A stretch of DNA of 64,000 nucleotides from Prochlorococcus sp. MIT 1307 (GTDB lineage: Bacteria > Cyanobacteriota > Cyanobacteriia > PCC-6307 > Cyanobiaceae), in assembly GCF_034092395.1 (NCBI RefSeq), contig NZ_CP139301.1:1426001-1490000 (forward strand). Direction: 5' to 3'. The notes beneath the pieces are model-generated. The model ran no database searches and was not told the origin of the DNA. It saw nothing but the letters and a program-made list of their open reading frames with translations. A program made the position numbers and the translations under genes. Below are positions 31,090 to 42,672 of this stretch, piece by piece; within the stretch, counting starts at the first letter, position 1, and every line of letters begins with the position of its first letter.

Positions 31090-32282
31090 ATTGTGCAAAT
31101 GTTTTAAAGACTCGCCTGAAAAATTATTTACCTGATCTCATAGAGCTGCGTCGCCATTTGCATGCACATCCAGAGTTAAGTGGTAATGAACATCAGACTG
31201 CCGCCCTTGTGGCTGGAGAATTAAGAAAATATGGTTGGCGGGTAACAGAGGCTGTCGGTCGTACTGGAGTCTTAGCTGAACTTGGGCCTAGTCATGGTCC
31301 ATTGGTTGGTTTAAGAGTGGATATGGATGCTTTGCCTGTCGAGGAGCTAACGGGGTTGGAATATTCATCTCGGAGTCAAGGCTTGATGCATGCATGTGGA
31401 CATGACTTACACACCTGTATAGGGCTTGGTGTGGCAAGGATTTTAGCCGAGGAAAAAGACCTGACGACAGGTGTTCGATTGTTGTTTCAACCAGCAGAAG
31501 AAATAGCAGCAGGGGCCCGATGGATGCGTTCAGATGGTGCAATTCAAGGTTTGGACTCTCTTTTTGGGGTGCATGTATACCCCGATTTACCTGTAGGAAA
31601 AATTGGCGTTAGAAGTGGAAGCCTAACTGCAGCAGCAGGAGAGTTGGAAATTGAAATTATTGGAGAAGGTGGACATGGAGCACGGCCTCACCAAGCTATT
31701 GACGCTATATGGATTGCCTCAAAGGTAATAAGTGGTTTACAAGAATCGATTAGTCGACGACTAGATCCATTACATCCAGTGGTGATTAGTTTTGGACGAA
31801 TTGAAGGAGGGAAGGCTTTCAATGTAATTGCCGATCGGGTGAAACTTTTGGGAACGGTTCGTTGTTTGGATGACACTTTGCATGAGACATTGCCAAATTG
31901 GATAGAAGAGATTGTCCAATCGATTTCTTCTAGCTTTGGCGCTAGCGCAATTGTCAAATACCGCTGTATTACACCAATTGTTTATAACGATCCTATTTTG
32001 ACAACTATGCTTGAAAAATGTGCGATTTCTGTTTTGGGAGAAGTTAATGTCTTAAGACTGGCCACACCCTCTTTAGGTGCAGAGGATTTTGCTGAACTAT
32101 TGCAAGGTATTAGAGGCACAATGTTCCGCTTAGGTGTTGCTAGTGAGAACGGTTGCGCCCCACTTCATAACGGTCATTTTGCGCCAGATGAGAGAAGTCT
32201 TGAGGTTGGTATTGAGGTGCTTTTAGCTACTCTTTTTGAATGGATGCAAGAGCACTCTATAATTGATAGTAAGGATTCATGA
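31086..32282 (+). CDS. M20-family amidohydrolase
   Basis: A 398-residue metal-dependent hydrolase of the M20D group, which cleaves N-acyl amino acids or similar amides. The metal-binding motifs are VGLRVDMDALPVEEL near residue 77 and MHACGHDLHTCIGLG near 100, with the catalytic QPAEEIAAGARWM near 134 and a C-terminal SLGAEDFAELLQ near 322. HGARPHQAIDAI marks the dimerisation domain. The substrate cannot be set. ATG 31086 overlaps the TPR stop by four bases (ATGA), and its own stop overlaps the next start in the same way, so three genes are translationally coupled. Confidence 0.9.
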   Translation: MNCANVLKTRLKNYLPDLIELRRHLHAHPELSGNEHQTAALVAGELRKYGWRVTEAVGRTGVLAELGPSHGPLVGLRVDMDALPVEELTGLEYSSRSQGLMHACGHDLHTCIGLGVARILAEEKDLTTGVRLLFQPAEEIAAGARWMRSDGAIQGLDSLFGVHVYPDLPVGKIGVRSGSLTAAAGELEIEIIGEGGHGARPHQAIDAIWIASKVISGLQESISRRLDPLHPVVISFGRIEGGKAFNVIADRVKLLGTVRCLDDTLHETLPNWIEEIVQSISSSFGASAIVKYRCITPIVYNDPILTTMLEKCAISVLGEVNVLRLATPSLGAEDFAELLQGIRGTMFRLGVASENGCAPLHNGHFAPDERSLEVGIEVLLATLFEWMQEHSIIDSKDS

Positions 32283-32497
32283 AGAACTTCCATAATCGAT
32301 TGTTATCACTTTCTGCTCCTTGTTTGATTTTGATTTCAATATTGGGATTATTTCAACGTGAAGGCAGTGAGCGATTGCAATCTTTGCCTGCTTTATTAGC
32401 AGGGGTAGGGTTAATAATTAGTGGGGCTCTGGAGCGCCGCAATCGTCGAAAGAAGTTACTCTTGGCAATTCGCAATCGAAATCAGCCTATAAATTGA
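32279..32497 (+). CDS. Small membrane protein, hypothetical
   Basis: A 72-residue protein with two hydrophobic segments, residues ~8-24 and ~36-50, and a strongly basic C-terminus (ERRNRRKKLLLAIRNRNQ). I recognise no family. It starts by a four-base ATGA overlap with the amidohydrolase stop, which supports it as a real member of that operon. The topology suggests both ends face the cytoplasm under the positive-inside rule. Confidence 0.65.
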   Translation: MKNFHNRLLSLSAPCLILISILGLFQREGSERLQSLPALLAGVGLIISGALERRNRRKKLLLAIRNRNQPIN

Positions 32498-32709
32498 TCA
32501 ATTCTCAATATAAATAATTAAGGTTCAGATATTATTTATCTTGTAATTGCTAGTTAAACTCTTCAGAGAAATTTTAATATCGAGCACTACTTCCTTCAAT
32601 CTATTTAACTTTCATTTGACTTGGTTCTTTTTTGGGTTCGTGGGAAAAGAATTTGGTTTGGTAAATAGATTACGGCTGAATTAATGAAATAGAGCTAGCT
32701 TTAGACAAT

Positions 32710-32795
32710 CACTAGGGGTGCCATTCAAATTTCTTTTTGATGGCTGAGATCAAACCCTCCGAACCTGATCCGATTTGCGTCGGCGAAGGGAAGTG
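32710..32795 (+). promoter_or_regulatory. TPP riboswitch (THI element)
   Basis: All conserved parts of the thiamine pyrophosphate riboswitch are present: the P1 strand with ACTAGGGGTGCC (32711-32722), the pyrimidine-sensor CTGAGAT (32744-32750), CCGAACCTGATCCG (32759-32772), and GCGAAGGGAAGTG (32783-32795) closing P1. It lies 60 bp before the thiC start. No strong terminator hairpin follows, so control of translation is more likely than of termination. The rest of the 358-bp gap (32498-32855) shows nothing else recognisable. Confidence 0.95.
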
Positions 32796-32852
32796 AATCA
32801 AGTGTGATCTCAGGCTTTGCTACTCCAACCATTCTGTTCTGATTACGTTTAG

Positions 32853-34256
<1,404 letters not shown>

Positions 34257-34328
34257 TATTATCTTTAGAAGAGATAGCTTAAATTTGTTATCAAGCCACG
34301 ATAAGTGGAGTTATTACTTGTTAACTAG

Positions 34329-34371
34329 TTCTAATATCTACTTTGCCGAATAAGCAGAGTAGATATTAGAA
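34329..34371. terminator. Long hairpin between thiC and tkt, candidate bidirectional terminator
   Basis: The 5' arm TTCTAATATCTACTTTGC (34329-34346) pairs with GCAGAGTAGATATTAGAA (34354-34371), with a single G-T wobble and a 7-base loop. It lies between two convergent genes. There is no clean T run on either side, so termination is inferred from position and strength. Confidence 0.65.
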
Positions 34372-34410
34372 GCATGTAGGATTTGACTAGGATTTATTTA
34401 TAAATATTAT

Positions 34411-36420
34411 TTAATTCAATAGCTTTTTGGCTTTATTTATAACATTTTCAACCGTAAATCCGAATTTCTCCATGCATGTTCCACCTGGTGCAGATGCTCC
34501 AAAACTACTCATCGTCACACTGTCACCATCAAGACCAATGTATTTGTGCCAGCCAAAGGCCTCAGCTGCTTCTACGATGATTCTTTTGCGAATACTTGAT
34601 GGGAGTACTTCCTCTTTATAAGATTCACTTTGCTCTTCGAATAACTCTACACAAGGCATAGATACAACTCGTATTTTTCGGCCTTCTGCTGTGAGTTGTT
34701 TGGCTGCTTGTACACAGAGATCTAGTTCGGTCCCTGTACCGATAAGAATTAACTCAGGCTCACCTTCGCAATTCTCAAGGATATAGCCGCCTTGAGCAAC
34801 CTTTGCTAATGAAGTATTTGCTTGGTTCGCCATGCCTTGTCTGCTTAGGCAAAGGGCGCTTGGTCGATTTCTGTTTTCAATAGCAATTTTATAAGCCCCG
34901 CTAGTTTCATTTCCATCACCAGGACGGAAAACCAACATGTTGGGTATTGCGCGTAAAGATGGAATAGTTTCTATTGGTTGATGAGTAGGGCCATCTTCCC
35001 CAACTCCGATTGAGTCATGCGTAAGTACGTAAATCACTCCTAATTCACTTAGTGCTGAAAGGCGCATTGAGCCCCGCATGTAGTCTGCAAAAACTAAGAA
35101 GGTTCCTCCATAAGGAATAAGTCCACTGTTGTGATAAGCGATCCCATTGAGAATTGCAGACATTGCATGTTCTCTGACTCCAAAGTGGAGATAGCGTTTC
35201 TCAGGTGTTCCAGATTGGAAAGACCCTGTTTCTCCTTTTATATCTGTGTAATTTGAATGGGTTAGGTCTGCTGACCCTCCAATGAGTTCAGGAAGGTTTG
35301 GTCCTAGGGCTCCTAGACAGATTTGAGAGTGCTTTCTAGTTGCAAGACCTTTCTCTTCTTCTGTATAGGTTGGTAAATCCTTATCCCATCCTTGGGGAAG
35401 TTCACCACGCAACATTCTTTCAAATTGAGCAGCTTCAGTGGGGTATTTGGTGCGGTATTTAGTTAGCTCTTGATTCCATTCAGCTTCTAAGCTGGCTCCA
35501 CGATTAATGGCTTTTCTATAACAGTCATAAGCTTCTTCCGGAACTTCAAATGGGCCATAGTTCCATCCAAGTTGATTGCGAGTCAGCTGGGTTTCTTCTT
35601 CTCCTAGAGGAGCCCCATGTACGCCAGCGGTATCACTTTTGTTAGGTGAGCCATAACCGATGGTTGTGGTGACTTTGATAATTGAGGGTTTGTCTGTGAC
35701 TGTTTTTGCTAATTCAATTGCTTTTTCAATTGCATTGATATCTGTGTCTCCATCAGCCACATGCTGTACATGCCAGCCATAAGCTTCATAACGCTTTAGG
35801 ACATCTTCAGTGAATGAAACGTCTGTCCTCCCATCAATGGTGATCCTATTGTCGTCATAGAGAGCAATTAGCTTGCCAAGTTTTAAATGGCCTGCCAGAG
35901 AACAGGCCTCTGAAGAGATTCCTTCTTGGTTACAACCATCACCCATCACTACATAGGTGAAATGGTCCACAATTTTTGAATCTACTTTGTTGAATTTGGC
36001 GGCGAGATGAGCTTCTGCAATAGCTAGACCTACTGCATTAGAAATACCTGCCCCTAAAGGACCTGCGGTTACTTCTATGCCAGGGGTTTCAAAAGTTTCT
36101 GGGTGACCAGGGGCTCTTGAGCCCCATTGACGAAATTGCTTGATATCTTCAAGGGTGACTGAGTCATATCCAGTGAGGTGTAAGAGCGCATAGACCAACA
36201 TGCATCCATGACCAGCTGACAGGACAAAGCGGTCTCGATTGAACCATTGAGGGTTTTTCGGGTTATGGCGAAGAAATTTGTCCCAGAGGGTATATCCCAT
36301 AGGGGCACATCCCATTGGCAAACCAGGGTGCCCACTGTTGGACTTATTGATCGCATCGACGGCCAGCATGCGAATGCTGTTGATGCAGAGCGTTTCTAGA
36401 GAGGCTGTCGCGGCGACCAT
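34411..36420 (-). CDS. tkt: Transketolase
   Basis: Transketolase moves two-carbon units in the Calvin cycle and pentose phosphate pathway using thiamine diphosphate. The 669-residue protein shows the ThDP motif [12 protein letters not shown] near residue 152 with [15 protein letters not shown] near 190, the substrate region [15 protein letters not shown] near 27, and the pyrimidine-domain motif [17 protein letters not shown] near 435. [15 protein letters not shown] near 465 carries a substrate-binding His. ATG start. It is last in an acpP-fabF-tkt string on this strand, 55 bp after fabF, and tail-to-tail with thiC, which makes part of its cofactor. Confidence 0.97.
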   Translation of the reverse strand: MVAATASLETLCINSIRMLAVDAINKSNSGHPGLPMGCAPMGYTLWDKFLRHNPKNPQWFNRDRFVLSAGHGCMLVYALLHLTGYDSVTLEDIKQFRQWGSRAPGHPETFETPGIEVTAGPLGAGISNAVGLAIAEAHLAAKFNKVDSKIVDHFTYVVMGDGCNQEGISSEACSLAGHLKLGKLIALYDDNRITIDGRTDVSFTEDVLKRYEAYGWHVQHVADGDTDINAIEKAIELAKTVTDKPSIIKVTTTIGYGSPNKSDTAGVHGAPLGEEETQLTRNQLGWNYGPFEVPEEAYDCYRKAINRGASLEAEWNQELTKYRTKYPTEAAQFERMLRGELPQGWDKDLPTYTEEEKGLATRKHSQICLGALGPNLPELIGGSADLTHSNYTDIKGETGSFQSGTPEKRYLHFGVREHAMSAILNGIAYHNSGLIPYGGTFLVFADYMRGSMRLSALSELGVIYVLTHDSIGVGEDGPTHQPIETIPSLRAIPNMLVFRPGDGNETSGAYKIAIENRNRPSALCLSRQGMANQANTSLAKVAQGGYILENCEGEPELILIGTGTELDLCVQAAKQLTAEGRKIRVVSMPCVELFEEQSESYKEEVLPSSIRKRIIVEAAEAFGWHKYIGLDGDSVTMSSFGASAPGGTCMEKFGFTVENVINKAKKLLN

Positions 36421-36475
36421 TTCGTTAATTGCGGATTAGTGATGTGAAGATGAGAGGTGTTGTTGGCAGACCTTT

Positions 36476-37723
36476 TTAGATCAATTGCCTAAAGGCCAAG
36501 CAGACGTTATGGCCTCCAAAACCAAAAGAGTTTGATAGAACAACTTTTGAGTTGTGAACTCTGGCTGTGTTCGGTACATAGTCCAGATCACAATCAGGGT
36601 CTTTATTGGAGTAATTGATGGTTGGAGGTACTACTCCATGCTTTAGAGAGAGCACGCACGCTACAGCTTCAATCCCTCCTGAGCCTCCAAGAAGATGACC
36701 AGTCATGGATTTTGTAGAGCTAATAGGGATTTGATGAGCTTTTTCCCCAAACACTGTTTTTATTGCTGATGTTTCGTTTTTGTCGTTGGCTGGTGTGCTA
36801 GTTCCATGCGCATTTATGTAATCGATATGTTCATGGCTTATCTCGCCATCTTGGAGAGCTAGTCGAATTGCCTCTGCACCCCCTACTCCCTCTGGAGAAG
36901 GAGAAGTGATGTGATGCGCATCACAGGTTGTGCCATATCCAATGATCTCGGCATGAATAGTTGCACCTCGTTTTTTTGCATTATCTAAGGTCTCTAGTAC
37001 TAATATTCCAGCCCCTTCTCCTATCACAAAGCCATCTCTTTGTGCATCAAAGGGTCTGCTAGCTGTTAATGGATCATCATTTCTAAATGAGAGAGCCTTA
37101 GCACTTGCAAATCCTGCGACTCCTAAAGGAGTAATGCTTGCTTCGGCGCCGCCACATACCATTGCATCAGCTTTTCCAAGTTGAAGTATTCGAAAGGCAT
37201 CTCCTATTGCATTAGAACCTGCAGCACATGCTGTTGCGACTGCTGAACTAGGCCCTTTTGCCCCAAGGGCAATAGCGGCTAGTCCTGTAGCCATGTTGGG
37301 GATCATCATTGGAACCGTAAAGGGGCTTACTCGAGATGCACCCTTGTCAGCGAGTACATGAGCTTGGGTTTCCATAGTCAGTAACCCACCCACTCCAGAG
37401 CCAATGATTACACCAATGCGAGAGGCATTGCTTTCTTCAATTGTGATTCCTGAATGAGCTAGTGCTTCTTTTGCTGCTATTACACCGAACTTTGAGAATC
37501 TATCCCATCTTTTAGATTCCTTTGGCTCTAAGAGTCCTGTTGGATCAAAGTTTTTGACCTCGGCAGCAAAGCGACAGGCATGAGCAGAAGCATCAAAGAG
37601 AGTGATGCCCGCAACACCGTTACGGCCTGCAGTTAGACCCTCCCAGTACTCTTCGACGGTATTGCCGATAGGTGAAATCGCGCCGAGGCCAGTGACCACA
37701 ACGCGATGAAGACCCTTCACCAT
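36476..37723 (-). CDS. fabF: 3-oxoacyl-[acyl-carrier-protein] synthase II
   Basis: FabF extends acyl-ACP by two carbons from malonyl-ACP. The product is 415 residues from ATG 37723. The Cys-His-His active site is visible: VATACAAGSNAIGDAF near 166 (Cys), YINAHGTSTPANDKNE near 304 (His), and STKSMTGHLLGGSGGIE near 338 (Lys and His). The longer frame (to 37810) overlaps acpP and is unlikely. It begins 7 bp after the acpP stop, so the two are one operon with a shared substrate carrier. Confidence 0.96.
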   Translation of the reverse strand: MVKGLHRVVVTGLGAISPIGNTVEEYWEGLTAGRNGVAGITLFDASAHACRFAAEVKNFDPTGLLEPKESKRWDRFSKFGVIAAKEALAHSGITIEESNASRIGVIIGSGVGGLLTMETQAHVLADKGASRVSPFTVPMMIPNMATGLAAIALGAKGPSSAVATACAAGSNAIGDAFRILQLGKADAMVCGGAEASITPLGVAGFASAKALSFRNDDPLTASRPFDAQRDGFVIGEGAGILVLETLDNAKKRGATIHAEIIGYGTTCDAHHITSPSPEGVGGAEAIRLALQDGEISHEHIDYINAHGTSTPANDKNETSAIKTVFGEKAHQIPISSTKSMTGHLLGGSGGIEAVACVLSLKHGVVPPTINYSNKDPDCDLDYVPNTARVHNSKVVLSNSFGFGGHNVCLAFRQLI

Positions 37724-37730
37724 TAGATCC

Positions 37731-37973
37731 TCAGGATTGCTTGTCTTCGATGTACTTAACAGCATCACCAACTGTGGCGATGCCTTCTGCAGCCTCGTCG
37801 GGAATTTCAATGTCGAAGGCTTCTTCCAAAGCCATGACTAGCTCGACTGTGTCCAGCGAATCTGCTCCGAGGTCATTTTGGAAATTTGATTCCGGCTTTA
37901 CTTCACCGGCATCAACACTGAGTTGTTCTGAAACGATAGAACGAACTTTTTCTAGGATCGCTTCCGCAGCCAT
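37731..37973 (-). CDS. acpP: Acyl carrier protein
   Basis: The 80-residue acidic carrier of growing fatty acyl chains. The Ser that receives 4'-phosphopantetheine is in [19 protein letters not shown] near residue 39, the DSL motif. Helices and length match the family. ATG start at 37973. It heads the operon with fabF and probably tkt. It is divergent from psaC across 137 bp. Confidence 0.97.
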   Translation of the reverse strand: MAAEAILEKVRSIVSEQLSVDAGEVKPESNFQNDLGADSLDTVELVMALEEAFDIEIPDEAAEGIATVGDAVKYIEDKQS

Positions 37974-38077
37974 AAATAACCGATAAAACCAGATCTGTAT
38001 CCTACGAGCTGACGGAAGTAGTTAACAAGAGTGACGGCAGGTTGGCGAATGTATTTAATTTGTCCAAGGCGGAGTAA

Positions 38078-38356
<279 letters not shown>

Positions 38357-38439
38357 CCTTCCCCAACTTTGTTAGCCTCTAGGTTAGTTTCTAGAAACTA
38401 AAGAAATAACCTCAGCCTGGGTTCCACCCGGGTTAATAA

Positions 38440-40344
38440 ATGTGTGGAATTGTTGCTGTAATTGGTTCTAGAGATGCAGCTCCTTTGCTTCTTGAAGGAT
38501 TAAAGCGTCTTGAGTACAGAGGCTATGACTCAGCAGGACTTGCAACAGTCAACGAATCGCCTCTAAGGGGGAAAGGCTCTCTTACATGTAGAAGAGCCAG
38601 TGGAAAATTGGTAAATCTTATAAATGTGGTTGATAAGGAGGGTGCCTCTGGCCAATTAGGAATTGGGCATACAAGGTGGGCAACGCATGGGAAGCCTGAT
38701 GAGCGGAATGCTCATCCTCATAGGGATAGTTCTGGCAGTTTGGCAGTAGTTCAGAATGGAATTATTGAGAATCACAGCTCTTTACGAAAAGACCTTCAGA
38801 AAGAAGGCATCAAATTTGCTTCCGAGACTGATACAGAGGTTATACCTCATTTAATTTCTCGAGAACTTAAGTTGCTCAAATCTGATGGCCGTGCTTCAAA
38901 CGGTTCGTTGCTTTTAGAAGCTGTTCAAAAAGTCACCTTGCAATTGAAAGGTGCATATGCTCTTGCAGTCGTTTGGGATGCCACTCCAGATGCATTAGTA
39001 GTAGCAAGGCGACAGGCCCCACTATTAATTGGTCTTGGAGAAGGTGAATTTATCTGTGCAAGTGATACCCCTGCACTAGCTGGCTTTACCCGGACGATTT
39101 TGCCAATGGAAGATGGCGAGGTTGCGTTATTAACTCCTCTTGGAATTGAGCTCTATGACATTCAAGGAAAACGACAACTCAGAAGCCCTTCTTTGCTGAA
39201 TGGGCAAGAAGATGTTGTCAATAAGCGACATTTTCGTCATTTCATGCTTAAAGAGATTTTTGAGCAATCGGAAACGGCAAGATATTGGGTGGATAGGCAT
39301 CTTCCATTGGGACTTCCTGAAAAAGCTCCAGTGGTTTATCCATTTGAAGATTCTTTTTATGAAGGTATCGAGCGTATTCAGATTCTTGCCTGTGGAACTA
39401 GTCGCCATGCCGCGACGGTTGGAGCTTATCTTTTGGAACAGTTTGCAGGGATACCTACATCAGTGTTTTATGCCAGTGAATTTCGCTATGCGCCACCACC
39501 GCTAGCCCCTCATACATTGACTATTGGCGTCACTCAGTCAGGAGAAACTGCTGACACACTAGCTGCGTTAGCAATGGAATCTAAAAGACGAGAGGCATAT
39601 GGGAACCCTGCTTTTTTACCTCGTCAGTTAGGTATTACCAATAGACTTGAAAGTTCTATTACCCGTCAGGTTTCAAATATTCTTGATATAGGAGCAGGGA
39701 TTGAGGTAGGAGTTGCCGCTACAAAAACCTTTTTAGGTCAATTATTGGCTTTTTATGGCTTAGCACTGTCATTTGCATCTAGAAGTGATAGTTGTTCTGC
39801 AAAAGAAATACGTAATTTGACAAATGAACTTAGAGCCCTACCGAACCAGTTAGCTGTATTAATTGAGAAACATAATGAAATTTGTGCAAATTTAGCTCAA
39901 CTTTTTTCAGATACACAAAATGTAATTTTTTTAGGACGGGGTATTAACTATCCAATTGCTTTAGAAGGAGCTTTAAAGCTGAAAGAAATTAGTTATATAC
40001 ATGCAGAAGGTTACCCAGCTGGAGAAATGAAACATGGCCCTATAGCTTTATTAGAAAAAAAGGTTCCAGTTATTTCTATTGCTACACCAGGAATAGTTTT
40101 TGAGAAAGTTTTAAGTAATGCACAAGAAGCAAAAGCACGTGATGCAAAGCTTATAGGCGTTGCACCTGAGGGGCTTGCGACAGAAATTTTTGATGCTTTG
40201 CTTCCAATTCCTGAGGTAAGTGAATTGATTAGTCCTTTAGTGTCAATTATTCCAATGCAATTGCTTAGTTACCACATTGCAGCAAATAGGGGTCTAGACA
40301 TTGATCAGCCTCGCAATTTAGCGAAAAGTGTCACAGTTGAGTAG
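38440..40344 (+). CDS. glmS: Glutamine--fructose-6-phosphate aminotransferase (isomerizing)
   Basis: GlmS makes glucosamine 6-phosphate from fructose 6-phosphate and glutamine, the entry to peptidoglycan and lipopolysaccharide amino sugars. The 634-residue protein begins MCGIVAVIG with the nucleophile Cys, and has GHTRWATHGKPDERNAHPH near 76. Two SIS domains follow, with ILACGTSRHAATVGAYLLE near 316 and FLGRGINYPIALEGALKLKEISY near 500. The end RNLAKSVTVE matches the conserved catalytic tail. ATG start. Its last 14 bp overlap the convergent mannose gene. Confidence 0.97.
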   Translation: MCGIVAVIGSRDAAPLLLEGLKRLEYRGYDSAGLATVNESPLRGKGSLTCRRASGKLVNLINVVDKEGASGQLGIGHTRWATHGKPDERNAHPHRDSSGSLAVVQNGIIENHSSLRKDLQKEGIKFASETDTEVIPHLISRELKLLKSDGRASNGSLLLEAVQKVTLQLKGAYALAVVWDATPDALVVARRQAPLLIGLGEGEFICASDTPALAGFTRTILPMEDGEVALLTPLGIELYDIQGKRQLRSPSLLNGQEDVVNKRHFRHFMLKEIFEQSETARYWVDRHLPLGLPEKAPVVYPFEDSFYEGIERIQILACGTSRHAATVGAYLLEQFAGIPTSVFYASEFRYAPPPLAPHTLTIGVTQSGETADTLAALAMESKRREAYGNPAFLPRQLGITNRLESSITRQVSNILDIGAGIEVGVAATKTFLGQLLAFYGLALSFASRSDSCSAKEIRNLTNELRALPNQLAVLIEKHNEICANLAQLFSDTQNVIFLGRGINYPIALEGALKLKEISYIHAEGYPAGEMKHGPIALLEKKVPVISIATPGIVFEKVLSNAQEAKARDAKLIGVAPEGLATEIFDALLPIPEVSELISPLVSIIPMQLLSYHIAANRGLDIDQPRNLAKSVTVE

Positions 40345-41800
40345 CTGAATGCTCTTGGACTTCAGCAATTCGACCATAACGATCTTTGAATCGAACAATG
40401 TCGTCTTCGCCTAAGTAAGTACCACTTTGAACTTCAATTAATTCCACTGGCATACGCCCTGGGTTTGTTAGACGATGTTTACAACCTAAGGGTATGTAAG
40501 TGCTTTGGTTTTCACCTAATAAACTTTTTTCTCCATCTCTTTCGATTAAAGCAGTTCCCTTTACAACTATCCAGTGCTCAGCTCTGTGGTGATGTAGTTG
40601 CAGTGAAAGACTGGCGCCTGGCTTAACTTCAATCCGCTTGACTTGCCAGCGGTTGCCTTTAATGACACCTGTGTAATTTCCCCATGGGCGATATATTTTT
40701 CGATGTGCAATACCTTCAGGACTTCCAGTATTTTCAAGACGCTTGACTATATTTTTGACATTTTGAGCCTCGTTTTGGTCAGCTATGAGAACTGCGTCGT
40801 CAGTCTCTACTACTAGTAGGTTCTCTACCCCAAGGCCAACAACTAGTCGGTGCTCACTTCGCAAGTAACAGTTGCGAGTTTTTTCGGCTATTACTCGTCC
40901 TGTAATGACATTGCCATTCTGGTCTTGATCTGTTGTTTCCCATAGAGCATTCCAGCTCCCAATGTCACTCCATCCTGCCTTTAGAGGTATGACAGTTCCC
41001 AATTGAGTTTTCTCCATAACTGCGACGTCAATTGCCAAATTTGGACATCTTGCAAAGGCCTCCCTTTCCAGGCGGAAGAAGTCAAGGTCAGGGATCTCTT
41101 GATCTAATGCAGCTCTGCAGGAGCTAACAATTTCTGGTACTAAGCGATCTAATTCACTGATAATTGCACTTGCTTTGAAAAGAAACATCCCACTATTCCA
41201 AGTGAACCGAGTATCTTTCAAAAACTCTTGAGCGGTATTTTTGTTTGGCTTTTCAATAAATCTCGATATTGTTACTCCTTCGAGAGAATCATTTTCTAGA
41301 GAATGAGATGCTTCGATATAGCCATAGCCTGTTTCTGGTTTGGTCGGCACTATTCCAAACGTGACAAGTCTTCCTTTTTCTGCATAGGTTTTGCCAGCTT
41401 CAATAGCAAGTAGGAATTGTTTTTCATCTCTTATTACATGGTCTGCTGCTAAGACCAATAGAAGAGGATCTTCCCCTTTGTCTGTAGCTTTTAATGCAGC
41501 TATTGCAATTGCAGGGGCTGTATTTCGGCCTATTGGTTCAAGCAAAATTGCGCTTGGCTCAACATTTATTTGTCGCATTTGTTCGGCCACGATGAAACGA
41601 TGACTTTCGTGGCAGATCAATAATGGTTCGGCTAGGCCTTGCAACCCTTTCAATCTTTGCTGAGTTTGTTGAAGCAATGTTTCTTTGTTGTCGCCATACA
41701 AAGCCCAGTACTGTTTTGGATAGCTAGCACGAGAAAGGGGCCATAGCCTGCTACCTGATCCGCCACAAAGGATGACAGGGGTTATGGAGGATGTTTCCAC
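40331..41800 (-). CDS. manC: Mannose-1-phosphate guanylyltransferase / mannose-6-phosphate isomerase
   Basis: A 489-residue two-domain enzyme. The N-terminal nucleotidyltransferase (PVILCGGSGSRLWPLSRASYPKQ at residues 8-30; VLAADHVIRDE near 115; RFIEKPN near 180) makes GDP-mannose. The C-terminal cupin (RPWGNYTGVIKG near 371 and the metal site SLQLHHHRAEHWIVVKG near 396) isomerises mannose 6-phosphate. Together they supply GDP-mannose for surface polysaccharide. The start is GTG 41800. It lies 64 bp after rimM on the same strand. The end overlaps glmS, another envelope-sugar gene, by 14 bp. Confidence 0.94.
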   Translation of the reverse strand: METSSITPVILCGGSGSRLWPLSRASYPKQYWALYGDNKETLLQQTQQRLKGLQGLAEPLLICHESHRFIVAEQMRQINVEPSAILLEPIGRNTAPAIAIAALKATDKGEDPLLLVLAADHVIRDEKQFLLAIEAGKTYAEKGRLVTFGIVPTKPETGYGYIEASHSLENDSLEGVTISRFIEKPNKNTAQEFLKDTRFTWNSGMFLFKASAIISELDRLVPEIVSSCRAALDQEIPDLDFFRLEREAFARCPNLAIDVAVMEKTQLGTVIPLKAGWSDIGSWNALWETTDQDQNGNVITGRVIAEKTRNCYLRSEHRLVVGLGVENLLVVETDDAVLIADQNEAQNVKNIVKRLENTGSPEGIAHRKIYRPWGNYTGVIKGNRWQVKRIEVKPGASLSLQLHHHRAEHWIVVKGTALIERDGEKSLLGENQSTYIPLGCKHRLTNPGRMPVELIEVQSGTYLGEDDIVRFKDRYGRIAEVQEHSATQL

Positions 41801-41864
41801 TTCTATTACTGAATTACTGTGCTTCTTCTAAGGATCTCCTCAGATTTGACTTTTGTCGACTATT

Positions 41865-42398
41865 TCAAAGTTCTAGAAGTCCCGGTGGTGGAGTTAGCAG
41901 GAGCCACCCTTCTTTGAGATCTACTACGGGTACGATTGCATGGACAAATGGTATTAATACTGTTCGTCCTTCTAAAAGTTTGATTTCTAGTAGATCGTTG
42001 CCACCATTAGTCAGGTTGGTCACCATTCCTATTAGAGGTCCATTTGGCTTCAGTCTGGCTTCTAAGCCAACTAAATCCAGAAGATGGAATTCATTTTCAG
42101 CAAGCTTTGGTCGATCACTTGAAGGGACTAGAAGGTTTGCACCAATAAGTTTTTCAGCCTCAGTCCGATTATTTATTTCAGCGAAGCGCACTACAAAAAT
42201 TTCCTTTCCTGGGACTCGTCTACCAGAGATTAATTTGACTTGGAGGAGATCAGTTTCTTCTTTGTTCTTTAGCCAGCGTTTACCAGGTTGAGTGAACCGC
42301 TCTTCAAAATCGCTGTATGGTTTGACTCTGATTTCGCCATGGAGGCCTTGGGGCGTAACAAGCTTTCCTATCCTTAGCCAATTTTCGTTGCTAATCAT
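41865..42398 (-). CDS. rimM: Ribosome maturation factor RimM
   Basis: RimM binds S19 and helps assemble the head of the 30S subunit. The 177-residue protein has the N-terminal barrel starting [23 protein letters not shown], the linker strand [17 protein letters not shown], and the C-terminal PRC barrel with [11 protein letters not shown] and [31 protein letters not shown] ends the fold. ATG start at 42398. It is divergent from ndhS by 51 bp and upstream of the mannose gene. Confidence 0.95.
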   Translation of the reverse strand: MISNENWLRIGKLVTPQGLHGEIRVKPYSDFEERFTQPGKRWLKNKEETDLLQVKLISGRRVPGKEIFVVRFAEINNRTEAEKLIGANLLVPSSDRPKLAENEFHLLDLVGLEARLKPNGPLIGMVTNLTNGGNDLLEIKLLEGRTVLIPFVHAIVPVVDLKEGWLLLTPPPGLLEL

Positions 42399-42449
42399 GC
42401 GAGAAGGATAGATTGTTTGGACTTGACCTTACGCAAGAGGATTTGATAG

Positions 42450-42635
42450 GTGACTGAATCTTCAACACCAATTTTGCCTGGAGCCACTGTGCAAGTAAAT
42501 GACTCTCGCTCAATTTACAAAGGTTATACAGGCTTTGTTCAGAGAGTGAGTGGAGACCAGGCTGCGGTACTTTTTGAAGGAGGCAATTGGGATAAGTTAA
42601 TAACAATTCCAATTAAGCATCTTCAATTAATTTAA
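42450..42635 (+). CDS. ndhS: NAD(P)H dehydrogenase complex subunit NdhS
   Basis: A 61-residue SH3-like protein matching NdhS, the peripheral ferredoxin-docking subunit of the cyanobacterial NDH-1 complex in cyclic electron flow. Signature pieces are LPGATVQVNDS, YTGFVQRVSGDQAAVLFEGGNW and WDKLITIPIKHL. The start is GTG 42450, supported by AAGAGG about 9 bp upstream and the absence of an in-frame ATG. It is divergent from rimM and convergent with rnc, 37 bp away. Confidence 0.88.
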   Translation: MTESSTPILPGATVQVNDSRSIYKGYTGFVQRVSGDQAAVLFEGGNWDKLITIPIKHLQLI

Positions 42636-42672
42636 TTTGTATTTTATATATATTCTTAATTTATAAACTTGC

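Noticed and set aside
41791-42291. 166-residue plus-strand frame
   Set aside because: It is antisense to rimM, whose protein sequence is clearly conserved.
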